This document shows positions 34,249 to 42,294 of a stretch of 64,000 bases of DNA, piece by piece (within the stretch, counting starts at the first letter, position 1; every line of letters starts with the position of its first letter). Origin of the DNA: Streptomyces sp. FIT100 (lineage in GTDB: Bacteria > Actinomycetota > Actinomycetes > Streptomycetales > Streptomycetaceae); contig NZ_CP075715.1 of NCBI RefSeq assembly GCF_024584805.1, positions 3,792,526 through 3,856,525 of the forward strand, in the 5' to 3' direction. Made by a program: the position numbers and the translations under genes. Under the pieces are notes generated by a model, which had not been told where the DNA came from, searched no databases, and saw only the letters and a list, made by a program, of their open reading frames with translations.

Positions 34249-35742
34249 CTACGCCACGGGGCCGAGGTGGCCTTCGAGGAAGGTCCGGCTGATCGGCGGG
34301 CGGTCCCGGAGAGCGAGGAGTTCGTTGGCGAGGGCCACGACCGGGAGCGGGTGGCGATTGCCGCGCACACCGATGGCGGCGGCCGACAAGGTGCGCGGGA
34401 CGGCACTGGCGTCGAGGAGGAGACGCCACTCCTCCGGCCCGAGCTCCAGGAACTCCAGCCCGGTCAGCCTGGCGATCTCCAGTGGGTCGGCGAGCGTACC
34501 GGGATAGGCGGTGAGGGTCCGCAGGCGGGGCAGCCCAGTGACGGGGGCGAGGCTGAGCGGCTCCCCTTCCCACACGCCGATGGACAGGACCTCCAACCCG
34601 GGGTGGACGGCGGCCTCGACACTGCTCAGGCTTCGGATGTTGACCCGGGCCACGGCCGGCGGCTGATCTTCGCGACGGCTGCTGCGCCTTTTGCTGCGCC
34701 GCTTCATCACCAGGTCGGTGAGGGAATCGGCGACCAGGTGAGCGCCGATGATCTCCTCGTGGCTGAGCATGATGATCTGCCCCGCGTGTCCGCGCGGGCC
34801 CGGTGTCAGGTCGACCGCGATCCGGTCGCCGCCGCCGTTGTCGCCGAAGGTGATCCAGCCGGGCGAGCCGACCAGGCCCTGCACTGCGGCGTCGGGCGGG
34901 GTGACGACCGCTTCCATCGCCGCGGACTCCCACCGGGACGGGCGGGACGCCGCGTCGGCGATGTACAGCCTGTCCAGTGGGAAGAGCTCGCAGCCCACGG
35001 CCTTGAAGACGCGTTCGGCGGTCTCGTGGCCGTCGCCCCAGTCCTGCCACCGCGCCCGCGTCACCCGGTAGAGCACCTTGAGCTCGTCGGGCAACGCGAC
35101 GCCGAGACGCGCTTCCGCGGCGGCGATCTCCGCCTCGGTGGCGCCGATGGCATCGGGGATCCGCTTGCGGAGCTTCCGCTCCAGCAGCGCCGGATCCGCC
35201 GACGGGGCCGGCCCCGCCCCGGACACCGGTTCGGGCAGCCGACGCCGGGGCTCCGGGACGGCATCCTCGACCAGGAGAAGCGCGCCCGGATACGGACCGA
35301 TGCCGGGCTGCACGGCGGGGCTGGAACCGAGCAGGCAGAGCGTGGTCTGCCCGCTCGGCGAGAACTCCGCGACGAACGAGATGCCGTCGGCGCCGGCATC
35401 CGCGAGCGAGCTCCGCACCCGCTCGACCGCGTCGAACTCCTCCTGCGCGTCCTCGACCTGGGCACCTCGCCCGGGCGGCAGGTGCCGACGCGGCATGGGA
35501 AGGCTGTAACCGTGCCGGTCGATCCGTCCTGCTACATGGCAGCCCGGGGCGGCAAGGCTCTCCGGGTCGCCGGCCCGCAGGAGTCGCAGCACGGGCTCCC
35601 AGGTCGCGAAGTCATGTATCGAGGGCAACGATGAGCTCCGGTCGTTCCGGTGGTCATTGGGAGCGGCAAGGACTGGCGCGTCGTGAGGCTGATTATCACG
35701 GAAGGCCACCACCCGGCCGTATCCCACCGTCGTCGGCCCCAT
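34249..35742 (-). CDS. SMI1/KNR4 (SUKH-1) family protein
   Basis: 497 residues. A SUKH core begins at about 200: 'IGATEAEIAAAEARLGVALPDELKVLYRVTRA', then 'GWITFGDNGGGDRIAVDLTPGPRGHAGQIIML', the conserved SUKH aspartate/GNG-like loop. It is followed by a leucine-rich C-terminal part. SUKH proteins are often immunity proteins of contact or polymorphic toxins, but no toxin gene is adjacent. It is the last chromosomal gene before the integrated element. The start codon is uncertain because GGAGG directly abuts ATG 35742. Confidence 0.8.
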   Translation of the reverse strand: MGPTTVGYGRVVAFRDNQPHDAPVLAAPNDHRNDRSSSLPSIHDFATWEPVLRLLRAGDPESLAAPGCHVAGRIDRHGYSLPMPRRHLPPGRGAQVEDAQEEFDAVERVRSSLADAGADGISFVAEFSPSGQTTLCLLGSSPAVQPGIGPYPGALLLVEDAVPEPRRRLPEPVSGAGPAPSADPALLERKLRKRIPDAIGATEAEIAAAEARLGVALPDELKVLYRVTRARWQDWGDGHETAERVFKAVGCELFPLDRLYIADAASRPSRWESAAMEAVVTPPDAAVQGLVGSPGWITFGDNGGGDRIAVDLTPGPRGHAGQIIMLSHEEIIGAHLVADSLTDLVMKRRSKRRSSRREDQPPAVARVNIRSLSSVEAAVHPGLEVLSIGVWEGEPLSLAPVTGLPRLRTLTAYPGTLADPLEIARLTGLEFLELGPEEWRLLLDASAVPRTLSAAAIGVRGNRHPLPVVALANELLALRDRPPISRTFLEGHLGPVA

Positions 35743-35877
35743 CCCTCCGGGGAACCCGACAGGCTCTCACGGGACCCGCACAAGCCCGGAGTTGCGATCA
35801 TGGAAGCCCTCGGCCACCGCCCGATCCGCGTGGCCGTGGCCATCGCGCCGGTGTTCTCGTAGCCGTCAAGGAAAAAG

Positions 35878-35913
35878 CCAGAGGCCCTGTGGATCACTCC
35901 ACAGGGCCTCTGG
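35878..35913 (-). terminator. ancestral terminator of tRNA-Arg, now outside attL
   Basis: Perfect 16-bp inverted repeat (35878-35893, 35898-35913) with loop TCAC. It lies just beyond the tRNA 3' fragment at the left boundary of the integrated element. Before integration it would have followed the tRNA-Arg gene by a few bases. Confidence 0.75.
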
Positions 35914-35918
35914 TCTGC

Positions 35919-35962
35919 TGTGCACTCGGCAGGATTCGAACCTGCAACCTTCTGATCCGTAG
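35919..35962 (-). repeat. attL: duplicated 3' half of tRNA-Arg(ACG)
   Basis: 44 bp identical to 52220-52263. It covers the tRNA from the anticodon loop (CTACGG) through the T-arm and acceptor 3' strand plus 2 nt beyond. The homology stops at 35963, where the sequence no longer follows the tRNA. Confidence 0.95.
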
Positions 35963-36027
35963 CTCTAGCGGGATCGGTCAGCGACGGCCATATAGGTCGT
36001 CGTTGAGCTCCTGAGAGAGTCTGGCGA

Positions 36028-36243
36028 TCAGGGTTGGTTGCTGTGGTTGCTGTACTTCGCTGCTGTACCGCTGACCGCGAGCAACACTGCGAGGAAGGCA
36101 GCAGCATCCGGGTACACATCCACGATCCTTGCCCAGGCCGGCGACGCGAGCACGATTACGACTACGACCGTGACGCCCCACATTCGCCATCGTGGGTTTG
36201 ACACGCACAGCCCGGCTACAGGGACGGTTGGCCGCACCTGCAA
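36028..36243 (-). CDS. possible small membrane protein at AICE left end
   Basis: A 71-residue frame with two hydrophobic segments, 'WGVTVVVVIVLASPAWA' and 'AAAFLAVLLAVSG'. The start (TTG 36243 or GTG 36237) has no good ribosome site, and the 3' end runs through the putative integrase arm site at 36045-36068. It may be a genuine two-TM protein or chance. Confidence 0.4.
   Translation of the reverse strand: MQVRPTVPVAGLCVSNPRWRMWGVTVVVVIVLASPAWARIVDVYPDAAAFLAVLLAVSGTAAKYSNHSNQP
36045..36068 (+). repeat. left arm-type repeat (putative Int/Xis binding site)
   Basis: 24 bp identical, in the same orientation, to 52148-52171 near the other end. It contains two copies of GCTGTAC 13 bp apart, preceded by additional GGTTGCTG-like units. 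Position 83 bp inside attL. Confidence 0.7.
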
Positions 36244-36255
36244 GGCCGAGGCTAG

Positions 36256-37011
36256 CTATCGCTTGATGGGGATCTCGTAGACGATCTCGCACAGGGCGGC
36301 GGGTACGACGATGTCCGCCGTCTCTACGGGGCGCCCCTCGTCGCTGTAGTACGTCCGCCGGATGTGCGTGACGAGCGCGCCTTTCTGGATCCCGAGGAGT
36401 GACGCCTCCTCGGTGGTCGCCTGCCGCGGCTCCGGCTGCTCGACGGCATGGCTCACCGTGACGCCGATCTCTGCCATCCGGTTCACGACGCCGGCCCCGG
36501 CGTGAGGCCCGCCCTCAGGAAGTACGACGAGGGTCCCGCCAGTGAGGTCGTACGGCTCCCAGCTCGTCGACAGCTGCACGGGCCGGCCGTCGGCGAGGAA
36601 CTCATACACGGTACGGACGCACAACTCGCCCTCGCCGATCCCGAGCCGCGCAGTGATCTCAGCTGGTGCGGGCATCTTCGCGTCGGTCCGGCTCTCCCAG
36701 CCGCCATTCCGCCCCACGGCCTTCATGTCCGCGCGGAACGGCGAACCATCTGGCTGCTCGCGCGCGGCGGACCGGACCATCCGCACCCGTTGCCGGGGTT
36801 CTGCCACGTACGTCCCTGACCCGGCTCGTCCCTCCAACACGCCCTGGGAGATCAGGAGCTCCTGAGCCCGCCGGACGACGTTCTCGCCCACGCCGCACTC
36901 CTGGCCGATCTGGGCACGCGAGGGCAGCCGGTCTCCGGGCGTCCACTCGTGCTCCGCGATCCGCCGCCGGAGTTCGTCGGCGATGCGGAGGTAGGGAGGC
37001 TGCTCAGGCAT
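36256..37011 (-). CDS. GntR/HutC-family regulator (UTRA domain)
   Basis: The 251-residue product has an N-terminal winged HTH 'LRRRIAEHEWTPGDRLPSRAQIGQECGVGENVVRRAQELLISQGVLEGRAGSGTYV' and a UTRA ligand domain ending 'IRRTYYSDEGRPVETADIVVPA'. A double palindrome (CTAGTCCACTAG, CTAGTTAACTAG) lies just upstream at 37021-37051 and is its likely operator, also facing the divergent gene at 37090. Distinct from the KorSA-like regulator. Confidence 0.9.
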   Translation of the reverse strand: MPEQPPYLRIADELRRRIAEHEWTPGDRLPSRAQIGQECGVGENVVRRAQELLISQGVLEGRAGSGTYVAEPRQRVRMVRSAAREQPDGSPFRADMKAVGRNGGWESRTDAKMPAPAEITARLGIGEGELCVRTVYEFLADGRPVQLSTSWEPYDLTGGTLVVLPEGGPHAGAGVVNRMAEIGVTVSHAVEQPEPRQATTEEASLLGIQKGALVTHIRRTYYSDEGRPVETADIVVPAALCEIVYEIPIKR

Positions 37012-37020
37012 ATGGAAAAT

Positions 37021-37051
37021 CTAGTCCACTAGGTCTAATCTAGTTAACTAG
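37021..37051. promoter_or_regulatory. double palindromic operator for the GntR regulator
   Basis: CTAGTCCACTAG (37021-37032) and the perfect palindrome CTAGTTAACTAG (37040-37051), centres 19 bp apart, sit between divergent starts at 37011 and 37090. GntR/HutC dimers bind such dyads. CTAG is rare in Streptomyces DNA, so four copies in 31 bp are not chance. Confidence 0.75.
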
Positions 37052-37089
37052 CTTCACTCAAAGTGATCGCCGGTGACGGAGGCTGCCCT

Positions 37090-37374
37090 GTGCCTGCTTC
37101 GGAAGTAAGCGCGGAGGCAATCGCCGCCCGGCTATCAGCTGTCGGGCTCACCACGCGCGTGGAAGAACACGCCCGGCACACGTCGATCGAAGCGGAGTTA
37201 CCGGAATCCCTCCCTGCCGAGACATGGCGGGAAGTCCTGCAAGCCGTGGTGAAGGCAGACCGGTTCGGGCTCCTCGCCACCAGCCTGGGCGGCCGCACCT
37301 TGTGGGCCGTCGTACGCAAGCGGTCCCCGCGACGGGCGATGTCCGGGGACCTGGCCATCAGCGATAGGAGCTGA
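37090..37374 (+). CDS. AICE hypothetical protein with a TTA codon
   Basis: The 94-residue protein starts at GTG 37090 with GGAGG 7 nt upstream. It has an alpha/beta pattern 'SAEAIAARLSAVGLTTRVEEHARHTSIEAELPESLPAETWREVLQAVVKADRFGLLA'. A TTA leucine codon at 37198-37200 may make translation depend on bldA tRNA. First of a tight rightward operon. Family not recognised. Confidence 0.7.
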   Translation: MPASEVSAEAIAARLSAVGLTTRVEEHARHTSIEAELPESLPAETWREVLQAVVKADRFGLLATSLGGRTLWAVVRKRSPRRAMSGDLAISDRS

Positions 37375-37379
37375 TCAGC

Positions 37380-37625
37380 GTGTTCAACCGTATCCGCCGC
37401 GCCATCGCGCGCACCAGGGAGCGGTACTCCCCAACGCCCCGCCACCGCACCCCATTAGTACCCGCCTGCCCTACCTACCCCGACGGGCCGACGTTGCCCC
37501 GGAGACAGTTTCGAGACCGCACGGACTTCCTGACGGGAGAGGAGACGGTCCTCGTCCGCCCCTATGTCCCGGCCGTCGAGGAACTCCTGTCCTGCACCTG
37601 CCTCACTCCGGCGGAGGCCCACTGA
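37380..37625 (+). CDS. AICE hypothetical protein with a TTA codon
   Basis: The 81-residue basic protein (GTG 37380, AGGAG upstream) has a TTA codon at 37455-37457. It contains 'RDRTDFLTGEETVLVRPYVPAVEELL' and a Cys pair near the end (LLSCTCL). It starts 5 bp after the preceding stop, and its own stop overlaps the next ATG. Not recognised. Confidence 0.62.
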   Translation: MFNRIRRAIARTRERYSPTPRHRTPLVPACPTYPDGPTLPRRQFRDRTDFLTGEETVLVRPYVPAVEELLSCTCLTPAEAH

Positions 37626-37804
37626 TGCCGCCGACGCAGGCCGCCCCCTACCGATCGACCTCGTGCCGGATCGGTACGCACCACGAGTGCGCGCATTCAT
37701 CCCCGGTGACGGCGCCGGTCGGCGTTCCCGTGGTCTACGAGACGTGCGCCTGCCCCTGCCACGCGCCGGCCGCCTCGACCACACCGACGGGGGCGACCTC
37801 ATGA
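37625..37804 (+). CDS. small Cys/His-rich AICE protein (59 aa)
   Basis: The 59-residue protein, coupled to both neighbours by ATGA overlaps (37623-37626 and 37801-37804), contains 'GTHHECAHS' and 'YETCACPCHAP', giving a possible zinc-binding Cys/His cluster. Similar small proteins occur next to GntR genes in Streptomyces elements. Function unknown. Confidence 0.6.
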   Translation: MPPTQAAPYRSTSCRIGTHHECAHSSPVTAPVGVPVVYETCACPCHAPAASTTPTGATS

Positions 37805-38025
37805 AGACCTGGACTCCCAGCGGTGCCATGGCCTTCACCGTCGAAATCACCTCGACCAACGTGCGGCGCGGCGACGTCATCCAGATCGGCGGCCAGCCCT
37901 GCCGAGTAGCCGACCTCTTCCAACTGCCCTACGGAGCCAAGCGCCTCCTCTTCGAGTCGGGCGAACTCCTGACCATGCACCCCCGAACCCGACTCGTTGC
38001 CCTACGGGTCCTCAGAAGGTGGTGA
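37801..38025 (+). CDS. small SH3-like AICE protein (74 aa)
   Basis: The 74-residue protein (ATG 37801, overlapping the upstream stop) has the beta-rich segment 'NVRRGDVIQIGGQPCRVADLFQLPYGAKRLLFESGELLTM', which resembles an SH3/KOW-like barrel. The stop overlaps the GntR start region. Function unknown, but often seen beside a GntR regulator in Streptomyces mobile elements. Confidence 0.68.
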   Translation: MKTWTPSGAMAFTVEITSTNVRRGDVIQIGGQPCRVADLFQLPYGAKRLLFESGELLTMHPRTRLVALRVLRRW

Positions 38026-38729
38026 TCCAACCCGTGCTCTCCCTACGCCAGACCATCGCCGACGACCTCCGGACCCAGATCTCCACCGGCCGCCTCAAGC
38101 CAGGCGAACGCCTCCCCTCGGAGGTACAACTCGCCGCGCGCTACACGGTCAGCACGCCGACCTTGCGGAACGCTCTCGCAGTGCTCCAGGCCGAGGGATT
38201 GATCGAGAAAATCCATGGCAAGGGCAACTTCGTCCGCCGCCGCCTTCGCCGGCTCATGTACACCGGAGGCGCTCTCACATTCCTCGACCCGGCCGTGCAC
38301 GAAACGGTGCGCACCTCTCAGCTTCAGGCCCAAGGAGCGTTGAGCGCCTTGCTGAAGGTGCCCCAGCGCACGCCGCTGACGGAGTTCCTCTGGATCAGCC
38401 ACGAGGGAGAGTCGCCCCACAGCCTGGCCCGCATCTACATCCCTCGCGACCTGGCGCCGGCCGAACCGCCTTGGTGCCGACACGGGAAGGCGGAACTCCG
38501 TACCCCACTAGCAGAGATCCAAGAGAAGGTCAGCGCCCGCCTCCCGACCTCAGAGGAAGCCTCGACTCTCCGCATCAGCACGGCCCTCGCCGTCCTGGCA
38601 ATCACCCGCGTCTCGACAGACGCCACCGGCCGCGTGGTCGAGGCAGCCCTCCTGGTCCTCCCAGGTGACCGCGCCGACGCAATCTTCACCTTCCAACACG
38701 CCACTAACGAAGAGAGAACAGAGGTATGA
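38022..38729 (+). CDS. GntR-family regulator (left AICE operon)
   Basis: The 235-residue product has HTH 'TIADDLRTQISTGRLKPGERLPSEVQLAARYTVSTPTLRNALAVLQAEGLIEKIHGKGNFV' and a degenerate UTRA-like domain. Start GTG 38022 (GTGA overlap) or 38019. It is the second GntR of the element and the fifth gene of the operon begun at 37090. Targets unknown. Confidence 0.88.
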   Translation: MIQPVLSLRQTIADDLRTQISTGRLKPGERLPSEVQLAARYTVSTPTLRNALAVLQAEGLIEKIHGKGNFVRRRLRRLMYTGGALTFLDPAVHETVRTSQLQAQGALSALLKVPQRTPLTEFLWISHEGESPHSLARIYIPRDLAPAEPPWCRHGKAELRTPLAEIQEKVSARLPTSEEASTLRISTALAVLAITRVSTDATGRVVEAALLVLPGDRADAIFTFQHATNEERTEV

Positions 38730-39070
38730 GGCCCCTCAACGAGCTGCGCCTGCTCCCGTGGACGGGCCCCGACGGCAAGCCGTGCTACCTGAGCACTGAC
38801 GACGACGGCAGCCACCTGTCCCGCCTGGCCGACAACACCGAAGCGATCCAACTGGGCCTAGCGGCCGACCTAGTGACGCACGCGCTGGATGCCCTCGGGG
38901 ACGGCGAGATCGAGCCGGAGGAACTTCGACGCCTGTCGGCGGACCTGGCCGAAGCCCTCCAAGACGTACTCCGCGTTGCGACAAGCCGCGGCCACCGGCT
39001 GAGGGCACAGAACCTCTCCGACTGCGGAGGCGGCAACACCCTCCAACTGCCGGCAGCCGCCTTCGGCTAG
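38726..39070 (+). CDS. conserved AICE hypothetical protein
   Basis: The 114-residue protein (ATGA overlap with gntR) has 'LPWTGPDGKPCYLSTDDDGSHLSRLADNTEAIQLGLAADLVTHALDAL' followed by a helical 'ELRRLSADLAEALQDVLRVATSRG'. It recurs with GntR regulators in streptomycete plasmids and phages. No enzymatic motif. Last gene before a strong terminator. Confidence 0.72.
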   Translation: MRPLNELRLLPWTGPDGKPCYLSTDDDGSHLSRLADNTEAIQLGLAADLVTHALDALGDGEIEPEELRRLSADLAEALQDVLRVATSRGHRLRAQNLSDCGGGNTLQLPAAAFG

Positions 39071-39086
39071 CCGCAAGGAATATCCA

Positions 39087-39127
39087 CGCAGAAGGGCCTC
39101 AGAGATCGAATCCGGGGCCCTTCTGCG
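39087..39127 (+). terminator. Rho-independent terminator of the left AICE operon
   Basis: CGCAGAAGGGCC (39087-39098) pairs perfectly with GGCCCTTCTGCG (39116-39127), followed by TTTTGG. It closes the operon and marks the border to the lower-GC cargo. Confidence 0.85.
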
Positions 39128-39288
39128 TTTTGGAACTTCGCCGCACACATCTCCGGAGGGCCCGTGGTTCTGAGGCGTCTACGCAGGTCAGACGCCTAAA
39201 GTTGCCGGCCAAGCCTGGCTGGTCCATAAATAGGTCACATCCAGTGAGGGCGCCGTAGGGCCTCATCAGGCGGCTTCTTTCCGCCGTC

Positions 39289-39783
39289 CTAGATGTCCAC
39301 CTCATCAGATGAAAGGATGGTGACCTGGAGGTTGGTGGCTGCACGTTCTCTTACGTGTGGTGGGAAGTCGTCTTCATCATTACTGAGGAGGACTTTGCCT
39401 TCCGACCCCGCAGCTGCACCCAAAACAACCTGATCCTTCTTGTTTCTGGGTATAAGGTTTCGAATCTTTTCGCGTAGCTGTTGATCTGGGCGTGCAGCGA
39501 ACCCGACCATCCCGAATCGCATATAGCGAGCTAGGAGCATCAATGGAAAGCTTTGCGGAGGGAGGGTTGCATGGTATTCGGCATAGAGCGTGCTGGTCTC
39601 CACCGCAGGGGCCTTTTTGCCGTTGTCGTCCAGTATCCAATTTGCCGACTTCTGTTGGGCTATCCACTCGAGAAGAGAGAAGGCTGAAGCGTACAAGGCG
39701 TGATCGTCGCGACAGGAGTGCGCCAGCACACAAGTATCTATGACGAAGTCTTTAGCGCAAACCTCTTGGATGTTCGCAGTCAC
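39289..39783 (-). CDS. PIN-like nuclease, partner of the AAA ATPase
   Basis: 164 residues. PIN-fold acidic residues are present: Asp in 'FVIDTCVLAH' (about 16), Glu in 'VETSTLYAEY' (about 62), Asp in 'KKDQVVLGAAAG' (about 116) and the Asp cluster in 'LLSNDEDDFPPHV' (about 135). This fits a metal-dependent RNase/DNase. The GTG start overlaps the ATPase stop (GTGA), so expression is coupled. The gene has clearly lower GC and non-Streptomyces codon choice. Probable effector of a two-gene defence or toxin module. No small antitoxin is seen. Confidence 0.75.
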   Translation of the reverse strand: MTANIQEVCAKDFVIDTCVLAHSCRDDHALYASAFSLLEWIAQQKSANWILDDNGKKAPAVETSTLYAEYHATLPPQSFPLMLLARYMRFGMVGFAARPDQQLREKIRNLIPRNKKDQVVLGAAAGSEGKVLLSNDEDDFPPHVRERAATNLQVTILSSDEVDI

Positions 39784-41162
39784 GCGCGCTTCCTTCTTGA
39801 CTGGGCAACAGCAAGTGCAAAAGAGTCCTCAAGCTGCTCTTCGAAGAATCCCGCTGGCCAGGCGGAGGGGTCGACCTCCGCGTTTTCGCCGACTTGAATG
39901 CGCTCGATAACCGTCCGATCGTTCTCCTTGTCGAGGAAGTAGATGGCGACATCGTTGCTATCGATCTGACCTTCTGCGATACGTCGCCGGATCCTCAGCA
40001 GGACGTGTTCGCTATGGGTTTCGACGATCACACGCTTCCCCTGCATGGCGGTTTCGAGCAAGAAGTCGGCGACTTTGCATTGCTGGGCTGGGTTCAGGTG
40101 AATTTCTGGTTGTTGAGAGATCAGAGTTCCACCTGCGGGCGTGATCGCGCCTTGCACTAGCATGGGCAAGAGCTGAGAAAGCCCTACCCCACAATGGGCC
40201 AAGTTGACATCTAGGCCTGATTTGCCTTCCTGCCGAAGATGCACTTGAAAGAAGTCGTCGGCGGGAGCCGTGAAGCGCAATTCACCGTACCCCAGCGTCC
40301 TCAACCATTTATTGACTGCACTATGAACTTGGTCATTGCCACGCCGGAATAGGAGTTCGGGAGCGAACTCGCCATCACGGCCAACGTCCGTAGGAATCTC
40401 TGCCGAGATTCGATATGTGCGCTTAGGTAGCGATCTCAGAGGCCCAAGGTACGAGATCGACTTGAGACGTTGCTCGACTTGATGATTTACCTCCATATGG
40501 AGATCGACGAGTTCGTTGGCTGCAATGTACCAGCGCCTGGCCTTTCTCCAGCGTTCTTCATTTTCACGCCAAGCGTGTGGCATCCCGAGTGCACCGTATC
40601 CGCTGAAAAGAAATCCCTGCGGCCGCTCTTCTCGCAATGCCTTCCGAAGCTCTGACACCTCACGCAACGGGCGTCCGATGGACTCAGAATTGGGAAGTAT
40701 TGGCGACGAGATCTTATATGAGCCCTTATCTGAAATGGTGCGAGTGACCAGCGGCGTTCCATTGGCGTCAAGTACGCGATGTTTAACCAGGGAAATATCC
40801 CCTCCGCTTTCCTCGGCGAAAGAGACCTCAAGCCTTCCTGGAGATTCCACCACCTTTCTGCTTCTTCGTGCCGTCAGCCAATGACTCTTTGCCAAGCCTA
40901 GCGACAGGGTTAGACGCTTTTCTGGCACATGGTCCGTGATTAGGTCACGAAAGGTGCCAGCGTCGAAGATTTCACCGCGTGTCAGTAGTGCGGTTCGGGG
41001 GTTTCTTGCTTCGAGGGTCTGGCGCAGCAAGAGGAGTGGAGCGTACGCTGATGTCTTCCCGACGTTATTCCTGCCAATGAGAAGCGTCAAGCGTGGAAAA
41101 GTTAGCGGTGTCGGCTTAGAGAACCCTCGAAAGTTCTCCCATTGCAAGAACCAAGAGTCCAT
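39780..41162 (-). CDS. AAA-family ATPase with DUF3696-type C-terminus (OLD/SMC-like)
   Basis: 460 residues. N-terminal 'WENFRGFSKPTPLTFPRLTLLIGRNNVGKTS' holds Walker A; then come the ABC-like signature 'CGVGLSQLLPMLVQG', Walker B region 'TLISQQPEIHLNPAQQ', H-loop/sensor 'VIVETHSEHVLLRIRRRIAEG' and the DUF3696 C-terminal 'WPAGFFEEQLEDS'. The Walker B acidic position (Glu or Asp in relatives) is Gln here. ATG 41162 is preceded by GGAAGGGAAG. First gene of the pair with the PIN nuclease. Low GC marks recent acquisition. Likely a nucleic-acid-sensing or regulatory ATPase. Confidence 0.85.
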   Translation of the reverse strand: MDSWFLQWENFRGFSKPTPLTFPRLTLLIGRNNVGKTSAYAPLLLLRQTLEARNPRTALLTRGEIFDAGTFRDLITDHVPEKRLTLSLGLAKSHWLTARRSRKVVESPGRLEVSFAEESGGDISLVKHRVLDANGTPLVTRTISDKGSYKISSPILPNSESIGRPLREVSELRKALREERPQGFLFSGYGALGMPHAWRENEERWRKARRWYIAANELVDLHMEVNHQVEQRLKSISYLGPLRSLPKRTYRISAEIPTDVGRDGEFAPELLFRRGNDQVHSAVNKWLRTLGYGELRFTAPADDFFQVHLRQEGKSGLDVNLAHCGVGLSQLLPMLVQGAITPAGGTLISQQPEIHLNPAQQCKVADFLLETAMQGKRVIVETHSEHVLLRIRRRIAEGQIDSNDVAIYFLDKENDRTVIERIQVGENAEVDPSAWPAGFFEEQLEDSFALAVAQSRRKRA

Positions 41163-41387
41163 TACTTCCCTTCCTGGCAAATTCCGACCCGCATGGGTAG
41201 TCGCCGTAGGCTACCGTGCTGGTGCTCTCAGTGGTGGGCGAACGGACCCAAACCGCCTGTGTGTGGCCTGCTGTTGCAGCGCGAGGTGGATGGGAAGTGC
41301 AACCAAACGGCTCCACATAGGTCGGTGGAGTCTCAATGGCCGAGGCAAGCCAGAGGCCCTCTTCGGTCAGGCTGAGGCCCTATGAGC
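41163..41387. other. upstream region of the ATPase/PIN pair, cut by the IS
   Basis: 225 bp containing the presumed leftward promoter of the ATPase gene and then the IS3 left end. No coding content recognised. The IS lies about 225 bp upstream of the ATPase start. Confidence 0.45.
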
Positions 41388-41422
41388 TTGTTCCGCTTTG
41401 ACGGACACCGTTGGTGTGGTGG

Positions 41423-42294
41423 TCAGGCTGCGAGTGCGGTCTCGTATTCGGCGGGACTGCGGTAGCCGAGGCTGCTGTGCAGTCGGTGCAAGTTGTACCA
41501 GCCCTCGATGAAGTCGAAGATCGCGGTGCGGGCGGCGGCCCGGCTGGGCCAGGAGCTCGTGCCGAGCAACTCTCGTTTGATCGTGGCAAAGAACGACTCG
41601 GCGAGCGCGTTGTCCCAGCACTGCCCGGTGCGGCCGACGGACAGGCGAACGCCGAACTCCGTTGCCAGAGCTGCGAATTGCTGGCTGGTGTACTGACAGC
41701 CACGATCCGAGTGAAAGATCACCGGTCGGGTGGGACGACGCCGGCGGCAGGCGGAGGTGAGAGCGTCCGCGACCAGGTCGGTCCGCAGGTGGTCGGCGGT
41801 GGACCAGCCGACCACGCGGCGGGAGGCGATGTCGATGACAGTGGCCAGAAGAGCCAGCCCTCTTCGGTGGGGACGTACGTGATGTCGCCGCACCAGCGCG
41901 TGTCGAGGCCGTCCGGGTCGGGAGCAAAGTTGCGGACGACGAGGTCGGGTCGGGAGGTGGCCAGCGGGTCGGGGATGGTCGTCAGCTGCCGTCGCCTGCG
42001 GTGCCGGCCCTGCAGTCCGGCGTTGCGCATCAGCCTGGCGATGCGGCGCCGTCCGCAGTCCTCGCCCTGTCGTTGCAGTACGGCGTGGATGCGCGGGGCA
42101 CCGTAGGTTCCTCGGGAGGTCTCGTGTACTTCGGCGATCTTCTTGGTCAGCTCGGCATTGCGGACCGCCCGCGGACCGGACCTGCCACTGCGGCGGGCAT
42201 AGAAGGCGGCTCGGGAGACCTGCAGCAGTTCACACGCCCGCTTGACGTTGTGACCGTCTCGCTTCTCCGCCTCGATGAACGGGTGCACCGTCAC
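41423..42294 (-). pseudogene. IS3 transposase OrfB (DDE domain), broken by a 1-nt frameshift
   Basis: The first frame (42294 to about 41850) carries HTH_21 'FIEAEKRDGHNVKRACELLQVSR' and 'WCGDITYVPTEEGWLF'. The rest continues in another frame as 'LATVIDIASRRVVGW', 'FHSDRGCQYTSQQFAAL' and 'CWDNALAESFFATIKREL', giving the D, D and E catalytic residues of the rve domain. A missing C near 41846-41851 accounts for the shift, so an active full-length transposase is unlikely unless this is a sequencing error. Confidence 0.88.

Noticed and set aside
34249..35742. SUKH protein as immunity gene of a contact-dependent toxin locus
   Set aside because: No toxin, RHS/WXG or secretion gene is adjacent on either side.
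39289..39783. PIN gene as an ordinary VapC toxin
   Set aside because: No VapB-type antitoxin adjoins it, it is longer than typical VapC, and it is coupled to a large ATPase. The VapB-labelled protein at 4240 is 35 kb away.
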